From assembly GCF_024347335.1 (NCBI RefSeq), contig NZ_AP025463.1, positions 186,001-250,000 of the forward strand: 64,000 nt of DNA, in the 5' to 3' direction. This document shows, piece by piece, positions 1 to 8,552 of the stretch; the stretch's first letter is position 1, and every line of letters starts with the position of its first letter. The notes beneath the pieces were generated by a model. It worked only from the letters and a program-made list of their open reading frames with translations. It was not told where the DNA came from and made no database searches. The DNA comes from Vibrio celticus. GTDB taxonomy: Bacteria > Pseudomonadota > Gammaproteobacteria > Enterobacterales > Vibrionaceae. A program made the position numbers and the translations under genes.

Positions 1-772
1 CTTTCTCACCACAACCGGCTTGCTGCAATCTAAACAGCTCTAAGCGGTGAACAAAACCGATGATGTTGTCACTCTGCTCGCTGTAAACCAGCGGACGTGA
101 GAATGGCGTGTCTTTATGTTGTTCTAGGAACGTATTCACACTCATTTCCGCATCAACACGGAATACCACTGGGCGCGGCGTCATTACCTGAGTCACGGGT
201 ACATCTTGAATACCCAGTAGGTTGCTCAGGATTTTTGACTCGCCTTCTGCAAATTCACCGCTCTCTTTTGCCAAAATCGCCATTGCAGATAACTCATCAC
301 GCATTTTTGGTGCTTGGTGGCCACGAGCAAGACGTTTGGTGATCTGTTCTGAGAACCATACAAACGGTGTTAGGAAGAACACCATCCAGCGCAGCACGCT
401 TGCCGAAGCAGGAGCAAGTTGACGCCAGTAGGTTGCACCAATGGTTTTTGGAACAATCTCAGATAATACCAAGATACCTAGCGTTAGCACGGCAGAGAAG
501 ACACCTAACCATTGGCTACCAAAAACGACAGCCGCTTGTGCACCTGCTGTCGCAGCACCGATAGTATGCGCGATGGTGTTGAGCGTTAAAATTGACGCAA
601 GCGGGCGGTCAATATCTGTTTTCAGTTTGTCTAAAGACTCTGCTGCAGGGTGCCCATTTTGTTTTAGTTGAGCAATGTAGCTCGGACTAATACTCAAAAG
701 TACAGCTTCTAAAACAGAACAAATGAAAGAAACTCCAATAGCAATGGAGACGTAAATAGATAGCAGCAGCAT
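1..772 (-). CDS. CNNM/CBS domain membrane protein, partial (C-terminus off the left edge)
   Basis: The minus-strand frame is open from an ATG at 770-772 to the window edge, giving about 257 residues without a stop. The first ~170 residues are hydrophobic and hold the DUF21/CNNM signature, including SEIVPKTIGA, the membrane domain of CorC/CNNM-type divalent cation transporters. After it comes the start of a CBS pair (VTQVMTPRPVVFRVDAE). Proteins of this family are linked to Mg2+ or Co2+ export or resistance, but the substrate here is not shown. The C-terminal CBS repeat and any CorC_HlyC domain lie outside the window. It is divergent from hupA. Confidence 0.85.
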   Translation of the reverse strand, partial: MLLLSIYVSIAIGVSFICSVLEAVLLSISPSYIAQLKQNGHPAAESLDKLKTDIDRPLASILTLNTIAHTIGAATAGAQAAVVFGSQWLGVFSAVLTLGILVLSEIVPKTIGATYWRQLAPASASVLRWMVFFLTPFVWFSEQITKRLARGHQAPKMRDELSAMAILAKESGEFAEGESKILSNLLGIQDVPVTQVMTPRPVVFRVDAEMSVNTFLEQHKDTPFSRPLVYSEQSDNIIGFVHRLELFRLQQAGCGEK

Positions 773-1042
773 GTTTGCCCTTAAATTAAATTGTACGCTT
801 TAGCAGCGATTCAGCGTGGATTATAGTGAAAAAGTAGTGGCTAGGTCATCATTAATTTTGCTCTCAGCCCCTTTTAAACAAGGGCTTGCTTAATAAAATC
901 AGTAACAAATTGTGAGTTATTACTCATATTATGGCTAAAACTACGGCATTAGAGCTAAAGATCGACGACAAACCTTTGCCAGATGGGGCATTTATGTTTT
1001 AGAGTGAATTGAATTCAAAAATACAAAGAAGGGAAACCTAAA
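773..1042. other. Intergenic region between CNNM gene and hupA
   Basis: This holds the divergent promoters of the CNNM gene and hupA. A usable Shine-Dalgarno (GAAGGGAAA) sits just ahead of the hupA ATG. I see no convincing -35/-10 pair and no other gene. Confidence 0.5.
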
Positions 1043-1315
1043 ATGAACAAGACTCAATTAATCGACTTTATTGCTGAAAAAGCGGACCTTTCTAAAGCAC
1101 AAGCTAAAGCTGCTCTAGAAGCGACTCTTGGCGGTGTTACAGATGCTCTTAAAGATGGCGATCAAGTTCAGCTAATTGGTTTTGGTACTTTTAAAGTAAA
1201 CCACCGTGCAGCTCGCACTGGTCGTAACCCAAAAACTGGTGATGAGATCCAAATCGCTGCTGCAAATGTTCCAGCATTTGTTGCAGGTAAAGCGCTGAAA
1301 GATTCAGTGAAATAA
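1043..1315 (+). CDS. hupA: DNA-binding protein HU-alpha
   Basis: A 90-residue histone-like nucleoid protein that bends and compacts DNA as a dimer. It matches E. coli HU-alpha almost end to end: N-terminal MNKTQLIDFIAEKA helix, GFGTFKV beta strand, the RTGRNPKTGDEI DNA-binding arm and C-terminal VAGKALKDSVK. Its length is normal for the family. A good RBS (GGGAAA) precedes the ATG. It is followed by a strong hairpin and then a DUF1481 lipoprotein gene, the same neighbour order as hupA-yjaH in E. coli. Confidence 0.97.
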   Translation: MNKTQLIDFIAEKADLSKAQAKAALEATLGGVTDALKDGDQVQLIGFGTFKVNHRAARTGRNPKTGDEIQIAAANVPAFVAGKALKDSVK

Positions 1316-1321
1316 TCTAAA

Positions 1322-1362
1322 CTGTACCGAGGTAGTCGTATTCCACCTCGGTACAGGTTTTT
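1322..1362 (+). terminator. hupA intrinsic terminator
   Basis: A perfect 12-bp inverted repeat (CTGTACCGAGGT at 1322-1333 and its complement at 1345-1356) is followed by GTTTTT. It ends directly against the ATG of the next gene at 1363, so the terminator occupies the place where that gene's ribosome-binding site should be. Confidence 0.9.
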
Positions 1363-2061
1363 ATGAAAAAAGCATTTCTTCTCGTTTCACTATTATCTAC
1401 ATTTCTTATTGGCTGTTCTTCAACAAGCCCTCGCAAAAACCTAGAGCAATTTGAAACTCATACCGGCGGCCAAGTCATGGGCGACGCGACAAGTTTCTAC
1501 TGGGTTACAAACAAGCTAACACAACCTCATACTTCAGCTGACTACGTCACTGTCGGCGATTACGGCTGGTATCAAACTGATTATGCTTGGTCAGAAGGCG
1601 TGCTTCGAGAATTCATTCGTGAAGGCGAGCAGCGTAACTCTTCTAATGAGCTGGTTCCTTATCGTGTCCATGTGCGTTTCAATAAGTCAGGCGAAGCTGT
1701 GTATCAACAGTATCGTATTGATAGCAAAATCTTACCTATCCAAGCTAAGCAACTCGAAAACTACCAGAAAGAAGCTAAGTCGGTTCTAGAGACTACGATG
1801 AAGCAGAATGACGAAGGGCTCAGACTGGTTCAGGGTTACTGGGATGGTAGCTCTTTTAAGACGTGCGCTGGTGGTGAATTTGATCGCATTGAATTTAACC
1901 AGACCTTACCAAGCTTCGTGATCGACCGATTGGCATCAGTGGAAAGCTATGCGGCGTTTCTTGGCAGTGATTCACTGGGTAAGATGAGTGTGGAAGAGTT
2001 ACTGATGCTGGCTGAAGACAGCCATGATTGTGTTGTTAGGCCATCATTGTTGAAAGAATAG
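1363..2061 (+). CDS. DUF1481 (YjaH-like) lipoprotein
   Basis: A 232-residue protein with a lipoprotein signal peptide: MKK start, hydrophobic core and lipobox LIGC, with Cys18 the predicted lipidated residue. The rest is soluble and would face the periplasm. Sequence and position after hupA match the DUF1481/YjaH family, whose function is not known. The start codon directly abuts the hupA terminator with no recognisable Shine-Dalgarno, so translation of read-through mRNA may be weak. A downstream in-frame start would lose the signal peptide, so 1363 is preferred. Confidence 0.8.
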   Translation: MKKAFLLVSLLSTFLIGCSSTSPRKNLEQFETHTGGQVMGDATSFYWVTNKLTQPHTSADYVTVGDYGWYQTDYAWSEGVLREFIREGEQRNSSNELVPYRVHVRFNKSGEAVYQQYRIDSKILPIQAKQLENYQKEAKSVLETTMKQNDEGLRLVQGYWDGSSFKTCAGGEFDRIEFNQTLPSFVIDRLASVESYAAFLGSDSLGKMSVEELLMLAEDSHDCVVRPSLLKE

Positions 2062-2154
2062 CGAGCAATCAAAGGATTGAGAGTATTTGGCCTACTGTAG
2101 GCTAAGTGCTGATTTGTCTGTACAGGCGCAGATTCCTAGAAAGATTGAGTAATA

Positions 2155-2180
2155 AAAAGGCGCCTATCGAGGCGCCTTTT
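2155..2180. terminator. Bidirectional terminator between yjaH-like gene and purD
   Basis: AAAAGGCGCC (2155-2164), a 6-nt loop and GGCGCCTTTT (2171-2180) form a perfect 10-bp stem with A and T tails on both sides. It fits both the plus-strand lipoprotein gene and the minus-strand purHD operon, which converge here. Confidence 0.9.
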
Positions 2181-2242
2181 GTTGTTATTCGCTTACTGTC
2201 ATTTGCTTACTATTATGGAAAGTAAGCGAGTAACAAGATTGA

Positions 2243-3532
2243 TTACTGCTCTTGCTCGCGCGCAATCGCACGGTAACCAATGTCATTGCGGTGGAACATA
2301 CCATTCCAGCTAACTTGCTTCGTCAATGCGTAAGCACGCTCTTGAGCTTCAGAAACCGTGTTACCCAGTGCCGTTGCACAAAGAACACGACCACCGTTTG
2401 TCACCACATCGCCAGCTTCGTTATTTGTCGTACCTGCGTGGAAAACCTTTTGGCCTTCAACTTCGCTTGTTGGTAGTGAAATTACGTCACCTTTTGTGTA
2501 GTCAGCAGGGTAACCGCCAGCCGCAAGAACAACACCGATAGAAGCGCGTGGATCCCACTTTGATTCTGCTTCGTCTAGTTTCTCGTCGATAGCCATTAGG
2601 CAAAGCTCAACAAGGTCTGACTCCATACGCATCATGATAGGTTGCGTTTCTGGATCGCCGAAGCGGCAGTTGTATTCGATAACTTTAGGCGTGCCATCAG
2701 CATCGATCATTAAGCCAGCGTAAAGGAAACCCGTGTAAGGTGCGCCTTCTGCATCCATACCACGTACCGTTGGATAGATAACTTCCTCAAGGATACGGTT
2801 GTGGATTTCAGGCGTCACAACTGGAGCTGGAGAGTAAGCCCCCATACCGCCAGTATTAGGCCCCGTGTCTTTGTCGCCAACACGTTTGTGGTCTTGGCTG
2901 GTGGCCATAGGAAGCACGCTAGAGCCGTCAACCATTACGATGAAACTTGCTTCTTCGCCTTCAAGGAACTCTTCGATCACCACGCGGCTGCCTGCTTCGC
3001 CAAATGCGTTGCCCGCTAGCATGTCTTTGATTGCGTCTTCTGCTTCTTCAAGGGTCATCGCAACGATAACGCCTTTACCCGCGGCAAGACCGTCAGCTTT
3101 CACTACGATTGGAGCACCTTGCTCGCGAACGTAAGCTATAGCTGGCTCAATCTCAGTGAAGTTTGCGTAGTAACCCGTTGGAATGTCATGACGAGCTAGG
3201 AAATCTTTAGTGAATGCTTTCGAACCTTCAAGCTGTGCTGCCGCTTGAGTTGGACCAAAGATAGGAAGACCCACTTCGCGGAATGCATCAACTACACCAA
3301 TAACTAATGGCGCTTCAGGGCCAACGATAGTCAGCTCGATTTTTTTCTCTTGAGCAAACGCGACTAAACCAGCGATGTCTTCAACGCCGATGTTTACGTT
3401 CTCAAGTTTCGGCTCAAGTGCAGTACCTGCGTTACCTGGAGCGATGAATACTGTTTCAACGTTTGGGTTCTGTGCTGCTTTCCAACCCAAAGCATGTTCT
3501 CTACCGCCAGCACCGATGATTAATACGTTCAT
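2243..3532 (-). CDS. purD: Phosphoribosylamine-glycine ligase (GARS)
   Basis: A 429-residue cytosolic enzyme for the second step of de novo purine synthesis: ATP-dependent joining of phosphoribosylamine and glycine. The N-terminal MNVLIIGAGGREHALGWK glycine loop, the ATP-grasp region (VVKADGLAAGKGVIVA) and the PurD signature RFGDPETQ are all present, and the length is normal. It lies 85 bp downstream of purH on the same strand and is very likely co-transcribed as purHD, ending at the 2155-2180 terminator. Confidence 0.97.
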   Translation of the reverse strand: MNVLIIGAGGREHALGWKAAQNPNVETVFIAPGNAGTALEPKLENVNIGVEDIAGLVAFAQEKKIELTIVGPEAPLVIGVVDAFREVGLPIFGPTQAAAQLEGSKAFTKDFLARHDIPTGYYANFTEIEPAIAYVREQGAPIVVKADGLAAGKGVIVAMTLEEAEDAIKDMLAGNAFGEAGSRVVIEEFLEGEEASFIVMVDGSSVLPMATSQDHKRVGDKDTGPNTGGMGAYSPAPVVTPEIHNRILEEVIYPTVRGMDAEGAPYTGFLYAGLMIDADGTPKVIEYNCRFGDPETQPIMMRMESDLVELCLMAIDEKLDEAESKWDPRASIGVVLAAGGYPADYTKGDVISLPTSEVEGQKVFHAGTTNNEAGDVVTNGGRVLCATALGNTVSEAQERAYALTKQVSWNGMFHRNDIGYRAIAREQEQ

Positions 3533-3617
3533 GTTTCAATCCTTAAGTCTTTAATTCTTAAAAGCCCCTCAAAATTGAGAGGCTCGATAGCTACTAATTG
3601 TTTAGGTGAACTAAATA

Positions 3618-5210
3618 TTAGTGGCGGAAGTGACGCATGCCCGTAAAGATCATCGCCATGCCGTGTTCGTCTGCTGCTGCGATAACTTCGTCATCACGCA
3701 TAGAGCCACCCGGTTGGATAACACACTTGATGCCAGCTTCTGCTGCCGCGTCGATACCGTCACGGAATGGGAAGAATGCGTCAGATGCCATCACACAACC
3801 TTCAACCTGTAGACCTTCGTCTGCAGCTTTGATGCCTGCAATTTTCGCAGAGTAAACGCGGCTCATTTGGCCAGCGCCTACACCAATTGTCATATCGCCT
3901 TTCGAGTAAACGATAGCGTTAGATTTAACGTACTTCGCTACTTTCCAGCAGAATAGAGCATCTTTCAATTCTTCAGCTGTTGGCTGGCGCTTAGAAACCA
4001 CTTTCAGGTCATCTTCAGATACCATGCCTTGGTCGCGGTCTTGAACTAGCAAACCACCGTTAACGCGTTTCACGTCAAAGCCAGTTGTCTTCGTTGTCCA
4101 TTCACCACACTCAAGTAGACGAAGGTTTTTCTTAGCCGCTACGATTTCTACTGCTTCAGCAGAAACTGATGGTGCAATGATAACTTCAACGAATTGACGC
4201 TCAGTGATAGCCGTTGCTGTTGCAGCGTCTAGCTCACGGTTGAAAGCAATGATGCCGCCAAATGCAGACGTTGGGTCTGTTTTGAATGCGCGGTCGTAAG
4301 CTTCTAGGATGTCTTCACCTAGTGCAACACCACATGGGTTAGCGTGCTTAACAATTACACATGCTGGCTGGTCGAACTCTTTCACACACTCAAGTGCTGC
4401 GTCAGTATCAGCGATGTTGTTGTAAGAAAGGGCTTTACCTTGAATTTGGCGAGCTGTAGAAACAGATGCTTCTTCTGGGTTAGCTTCAACGTAGAATGCC
4501 GCAGCTTGGTGGCTGTTCTCTCCGTAGCGCATGTCTTGCTTTTTCTCGAACTGTTGGTTGAACGTGCGAGGGAATTTAGACTCTTCATCACCTTCTTTGT
4601 TCTCACCGTAAGATGGAACCATAGTGCCGAAGTAGTTTGCGATCATGCCGTCGTAAGCAGCGGTGTGTTCGAATGCTGCGATAGCTAGGTCGAAGCGAGT
4701 CTCTAGCGTTAGAGATTTCTCGTTCGCGTCCATTTCAGCGACAACGCGCTCGTAGTCGTGTGCGTTTACAACGATAGTCACGTCTTTGTGGTTTTTCGCT
4801 GCAGAGCGAACCATAGTAGGGCCACCGATGTCGATGTTCTCAACGGCATCAGCAAGGGTACAGCCTTCTTTAGCAACGGTTTCTGCGAATGGGTATAGGT
4901 TTACAACAACCATATCAATAGGGTTGATACCGTGAGTTTCCATCACGTCATCATCTTGACCACGACGGCCTAGAACACCACCATGAACTTTTGGGTGCAG
5001 AGTCTTAACACGGCCATCCATCATTTCTGGGAAACCAGTGTAGTCAGATACTTCTGTAACAGAGATGCCTTTTTCAGCAAGCAGGCGAGCAGTGCCACCG
5101 GTAGATAGGATATCTACACCACGGTTAGCAAGAGCTTGTGCAAATTCAACGATACCAGTTTTGTCTGATACGCTGATTAGAGCGCGGCGAATTGGACGAG
5201 CGTTATTCAT
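3618..5210 (-). CDS. purH: Bifunctional AICAR formyltransferase / IMP cyclohydrolase
   Basis: A 530-residue bifunctional enzyme catalysing the last two steps of IMP synthesis. The N-terminal IMP cyclohydrolase (MGS-like) domain starts with ALISVSDKTGIVEFAQAL and STGGTA. The C-terminal AICAR transformylase domain holds the conserved KHANPCGVA motif. Full length. It is the first gene of a purH-purD operon. The 300-bp upstream region carries a PurR-like operator candidate, which fits repression by hypoxanthine or guanine in related bacteria. Confidence 0.97.
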   Translation of the reverse strand: MNNARPIRRALISVSDKTGIVEFAQALANRGVDILSTGGTARLLAEKGISVTEVSDYTGFPEMMDGRVKTLHPKVHGGVLGRRGQDDDVMETHGINPIDMVVVNLYPFAETVAKEGCTLADAVENIDIGGPTMVRSAAKNHKDVTIVVNAHDYERVVAEMDANEKSLTLETRFDLAIAAFEHTAAYDGMIANYFGTMVPSYGENKEGDEESKFPRTFNQQFEKKQDMRYGENSHQAAAFYVEANPEEASVSTARQIQGKALSYNNIADTDAALECVKEFDQPACVIVKHANPCGVALGEDILEAYDRAFKTDPTSAFGGIIAFNRELDAATATAITERQFVEVIIAPSVSAEAVEIVAAKKNLRLLECGEWTTKTTGFDVKRVNGGLLVQDRDQGMVSEDDLKVVSKRQPTAEELKDALFCWKVAKYVKSNAIVYSKGDMTIGVGAGQMSRVYSAKIAGIKAADEGLQVEGCVMASDAFFPFRDGIDAAAEAGIKCVIQPGGSMRDDEVIAAADEHGMAMIFTGMRHFRH

Positions 5211-5433
5211 GCTTCCATCTTCCTCAAATTCATGGGGTTAAAATAAAGATATTTGCCAAAAAAGAACTTGTTTCTATCTTCTTAGCGTGGATTATCTTAG
5301 ATACCAGTAAGAGATAAAATATTGGCCAGTTTTGGTAAAGACCTTTTGGGTTAGTCTTATGATTAAGCTATAAGATAACCAACTCCAAATTTGATGGCGC
5401 AGATTCTAACTAATTTATTACAAAAAAGCTCGC

Positions 5434-5446
5434 GCAATCGTTTGGC
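5434..5446. promoter_or_regulatory. Candidate PurR operator upstream of purH
   Basis: GCAATCGTTTGGC keeps the central part of the PurR operator pattern (GCAANCGNTTNC), with the CG centre and the left half intact and the right end degenerate. It lies in the divergent purH/zntR region about 225 bp upstream of the purH start. The match is partial and the distance is long, so this is only a candidate. Confidence 0.35.
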
Positions 5447-5535
5447 ATCTCAAAATTAATTATGAAAAGTGCCATTTCAGCCTGAAAAGTAACGATAAGG
5501 TTAATTGTGGAATGGACGAAACAGTAGGAAAAAAC

Positions 5536-5976
5536 ATGTTTCAGATCGGTGAATTAGCGAAACGATGCGGTGTGACAGCCGATACCTTGCGATTTTATGA
5601 GAAGAATAACCTGATCGCGCCAGCCAGTCGCAGTGAATCCGGTTATCGCCTATATGATGAAAATAACCAGAAACAGGTGACGTTTATTCTCAAATCTAAA
5701 GCGTTGGGGCTGAGTTTGGACGAGATTAAAGAATTGCTTGAGATTCGCCTCGAGGCTACACAACACAGTTGCGCCGAAGTGAAGTCGATTACCTCAGCAA
5801 AATTAGAGATGATCGATGAGAAGATCACTGAGTTAACCAAGATTCGCACTGCACTTAAAAAGATAAATGATGCGTGCTGTGGCCACGTAGACGACGATGC
5901 AAGCCATTGTTCTATTCTGGCAGCCTTGGATTCAGCAAACGTCGACAAAGGGCGCTGTTGTCGCACTGGAGAGTAA
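5536..5976 (+). CDS. zntR: MerR-family Zn(II)-responsive regulator ZntR
   Basis: A MerR-type metal sensor of about 146 residues. The N-terminal winged-helix reads FQIGELAKRCGVTADTLRFYEKN, then comes the dimerisation helix. The C-terminal metal-binding region has Cys in SCAEVKS, NDACCGH, HCSI and RCC, the pattern of ZntR. It would activate a zinc exporter gene (zntA) not seen here. The frame is also open from an ATG at 5512, but the ATG at 5536 has a proper Shine-Dalgarno (TAGGAA) at the right spacing and begins at the conserved domain. Divergent from purH. Confidence 0.85.
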   Translation: MFQIGELAKRCGVTADTLRFYEKNNLIAPASRSESGYRLYDENNQKQVTFILKSKALGLSLDEIKELLEIRLEATQHSCAEVKSITSAKLEMIDEKITELTKIRTALKKINDACCGHVDDDASHCSILAALDSANVDKGRCCRTGE

Positions 5977-6009
5977 TCAGCTACCTATCACGGTTCGACA
6001 AGTCAAAAA

Positions 6010-6039
6010 AAAGCCAAACTCAACAATGAGCTTGGCTTT
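6010..6039. terminator. Terminator between zntR and fis
   Basis: AAAGCCAA-A-CTCA pairs with TGAG-C-TTGGCTTT around a 4-nt loop, one mismatch in 13 bp, flanked by A runs on the left and T on the right. It can end both convergent genes. Confidence 0.8.
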
Positions 6040-6065
6040 CAATTCAATAAATTACGAAAGAACGA

Positions 6066-6362
6066 TTAGTTCATGCCGTATTTTTTAAGTTTCTTGCGAA
6101 GAGTACCGCGGTTAATACCCATCATGGTTGCTGCGCGAGTTTGGTTACCGCGAGTGTACTGCATGATAGTGTCTAGTAGTGGCTGTTCAACTTCAGCTAA
6201 TACTAATTCGTATAACTCGCTGACTTCTTGACCGTTTAATTGAGCAAGGTAATTTTTCAATGATGCTTTAACTGAGTCACGTAGTGGCTTCTGCGTGATT
6301 TGGTCTTGTGATGTAACTGTAGTTACTGTCAATGCTTCTGAAGTCAGATTTTGTTCGAACAT
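6066..6362 (-). CDS. fis: DNA-binding protein Fis
   Basis: A 98-residue nucleoid protein and growth-phase regulator, acting as a dimer that bends DNA and activates rRNA promoters. The C-terminal helix-turn-helix (TRAATMMGINRGTLRKKLKKYGMN) is nearly identical to E. coli Fis, and the length is exact. It sits 23 bp downstream of dusB on the same strand, the conserved dusB-fis operon. Translation of fis in E. coli depends on the upstream dusB region; the same arrangement is present here. Confidence 0.97.
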   Translation of the reverse strand: MFEQNLTSEALTVTTVTSQDQITQKPLRDSVKASLKNYLAQLNGQEVSELYELVLAEVEQPLLDTIMQYTRGNQTRAATMMGINRGTLRKKLKKYGMN

Positions 6363-6385
6363 ATTCGGTCTAGCTCTTCTCGTAA

Positions 6386-7363
6386 TTATGGTGCAACGTT
6401 ATCAAAAAAACCTTCTAGCGCTTCAAGCTGCAGATCACCTGCTTCGAATGCGTTGAAGGTACGGCGAAACTCACTCGCATGTTCATGTTCTTTTAGATAC
6501 CAACCCACATGCTTACGAGCGATGCGAGGGCCTAAAAACTCTCCATAAAATTCATGTAGAGCGTGCACATGACCAAGCATGATGTCTTTCACTTCCGAGA
6601 TCGGGAGTGGGTCCATCGTGGTGCCGTTTTCCAAATAGTGTAGGATTTCGTTAAAAATCCAAGGACGTCCTTGGGCAGGTCGACCTATCATTAAAGCATC
6701 AGCGCCGGTGTACTCCAGCACAAACTTCGCTTTTTCCGGACTATCGATATCACCGTTAGCGATAACCGGAATAGATACTGCTTGTTTCGCTGCTTTAATG
6801 TGTTTGTATTCTGCCTCACCTTTGTACATACAAGCGCGAGTTCTTCCATGGAGCGCAAGAGCTTGTATGCCGCAGTCTTCGGCTATTTTCGCGATTTGGA
6901 CACAGTTTCTATTGTCTGTATCCCAGCCTGTGCGCGTTTTCAACGTTACTGGAACGTCGACAGCATTTACCACCGCTTTCAGAATGTCTTCAATGAGTTC
7001 TGGATGCTGCAGTAAGGCTGAGCCCGCAAGCTTCTTATTCACTTTTTTGGCTGGACAACCCATGTTGATATCGATGATTTGCGCACCGTTATCGACATTA
7101 AATTGAGCAGCCTCGGCCATAAGCTGTGGATCTGCACCAGCGATTTGTACTGAACGAATGCCCGATTCGCCTTCATGTACCATACGCTGCTGAGACTTTG
7201 ACGTTTTCCAAACTTTCGGATTGGAGGACATCATTTCACTGACTGCCATCCCCGCACCGTAGCGAAGACACAACTCACGGAATGGTCTATCCGTTACGCC
7301 AGCCATAGGAGCGACGATTAGATTGTTCTTAAGTTGATAATTTCCGATTTTCAAAAATGTCAT
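6386..7363 (-). CDS. dusB: tRNA-dihydrouridine synthase B
   Basis: A flavoenzyme of about 325 residues that reduces specific uridines in the tRNA D-loop to dihydrouridine. Visible are the TIM-barrel start LIVAPMAGVTDRPFRELC, the Dus signature INMGCPAKKVNKKLAGSALL with its catalytic Cys, and the FMN/phosphate region ALMIGRPAQGRPWIF. A GTG at 7366 precedes the ATG at 7363; the ATG is preferred, though neither has a strong RBS. First gene of the dusB-fis operon. The upstream region is rich in GCGC near the likely start site, as in stringently controlled promoters. Confidence 0.95.
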   Translation of the reverse strand: MTFLKIGNYQLKNNLIVAPMAGVTDRPFRELCLRYGAGMAVSEMMSSNPKVWKTSKSQQRMVHEGESGIRSVQIAGADPQLMAEAAQFNVDNGAQIIDINMGCPAKKVNKKLAGSALLQHPELIEDILKAVVNAVDVPVTLKTRTGWDTDNRNCVQIAKIAEDCGIQALALHGRTRACMYKGEAEYKHIKAAKQAVSIPVIANGDIDSPEKAKFVLEYTGADALMIGRPAQGRPWIFNEILHYLENGTTMDPLPISEVKDIMLGHVHALHEFYGEFLGPRIARKHVGWYLKEHEHASEFRRTFNAFEAGDLQLEALEGFFDNVAP

Positions 7364-7494
7364 CACAGTTCTGTACCAGCAAGGGCGCGCATTTTACGCA
7401 TTTTTTCGCTGCGTGAAAAGACTAATATTTGAGCATTTACAATTTGTTTTTGTAATTTGTTTAAATTTCAGTCAATTAGCGCCCAAAGTCTTGT

Positions 7495-8382
7495 CTAGCC
7501 TTGCTTGCGACCGGAGATTCGACACCATTCTTGTTGTTCGATGATCGGATCAATGTGAAGCTCATCACGATAATAAGTGGCAACATCTTCTGCTTGTGTA
7601 TCTAAAACACCCGACATCGCAAGTACACCATTTGGCTTAACTAGGCCTTTGATGATGCCAGAAAGGTCGCGTAATGGACCCGCAAGAATGTTGGCAACAA
7701 CAACGTCTGCTAGCAAACCTTCCGGTTGATCTTGTGGTAAGAACACCTCTAGTTGCTCAGCAACGCCATTGCGTTGTGCGTTGTCTTTTGATGCAAGCAG
7801 AGCTTGAGGATCAATGTCGATCCCGATAACTTTTGCCGCGCCTAGTTTGATCGCAGCGATCGCTAGGATGCCTGAGCCACAACCGAAGTCGATCACGGTT
7901 TTGCCTGTCAGGTCTAAGCCCTCAAGCCACTCGAGACACAATGCCGTTGTCGGGTGAGTACCTGTACCAAATGCAAGGCCTGGGTCTAGCATTACGTTAA
8001 CAGCGTCAGGTTCAGGGATATCGCGCCAGCTAGGGCAGATCCACAAACGCTCACCAAACTTCATTGGGTGGAAGTTATCCATCCATTCACGTTCCCAATC
8101 CTTGTCTTCAATTTGCTCTACTTTATGAGCAAAGTCTGCAGGGAACATGTTGCTTGCTTTAATCTGCGCTAGAACGACACCAGTATCAGTCTCAGCGTCG
8201 TAAAGCGCGAGAATGTCAGTATCACCCCAAAGGCGAGTTTCACCCGGCAGAGGCTCAAATACAGGGGTATCTTGTGCATCCAGGAAAGTTACAGAAAGAG
8301 CACCAGTCTCTTCCATTAACATGTCGCCGATTTGTTCGGCATTTTCATTGGTAGCATTAAGCTTGATTTGAATCCAAGGCAT
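7495..8382 (-). CDS. prmA: Ribosomal protein L11 methyltransferase
   Basis: A 295-residue SAM-dependent enzyme that trimethylates ribosomal protein L11. The N-terminal substrate-recognition domain (MPWIQIKLNATNENAEQ) is followed by the methyltransferase domain: DPGLAFGTGTHPTT, the SAM-binding VIDFGCGSGILAIAA, and the catalytic-loop VVANILAGPL. Normal length. It lies between accC and dusB on the same strand, 128 bp ahead of dusB, so partial co-transcription with dusB-fis is possible, as in enterobacteria. Confidence 0.96.
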   Translation of the reverse strand: MPWIQIKLNATNENAEQIGDMLMEETGALSVTFLDAQDTPVFEPLPGETRLWGDTDILALYDAETDTGVVLAQIKASNMFPADFAHKVEQIEDKDWEREWMDNFHPMKFGERLWICPSWRDIPEPDAVNVMLDPGLAFGTGTHPTTALCLEWLEGLDLTGKTVIDFGCGSGILAIAAIKLGAAKVIGIDIDPQALLASKDNAQRNGVAEQLEVFLPQDQPEGLLADVVVANILAGPLRDLSGIIKGLVKPNGVLAMSGVLDTQAEDVATYYRDELHIDPIIEQQEWCRISGRKQG

Positions 8383-8505
8383 GGCTGCATCTTCTATATG
8401 AGAAAAATTGGATGGCGAGTCTAGCAGAAAATATGAGCAAATTCACCAAAACCCCACGGAATATAATGGGGATTAAAGATTGATTTTTTCGGCGGTTCAA
8501 AAACA

Positions 8506-8531
8506 AAAATGCTCACCGAAGTGAGCATTTT
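8506..8531 (-). terminator. accC terminator
   Basis: AAAATGCTCAC at 8506-8516 and its exact complement at 8521-8531 with a CGAA loop; the minus-strand transcript runs into T-rich sequence. It separates the aroQ-accBC operon from prmA. Confidence 0.85.
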
Positions 8532-8552
8532 GACTGTTCTTAAACGAACGGA

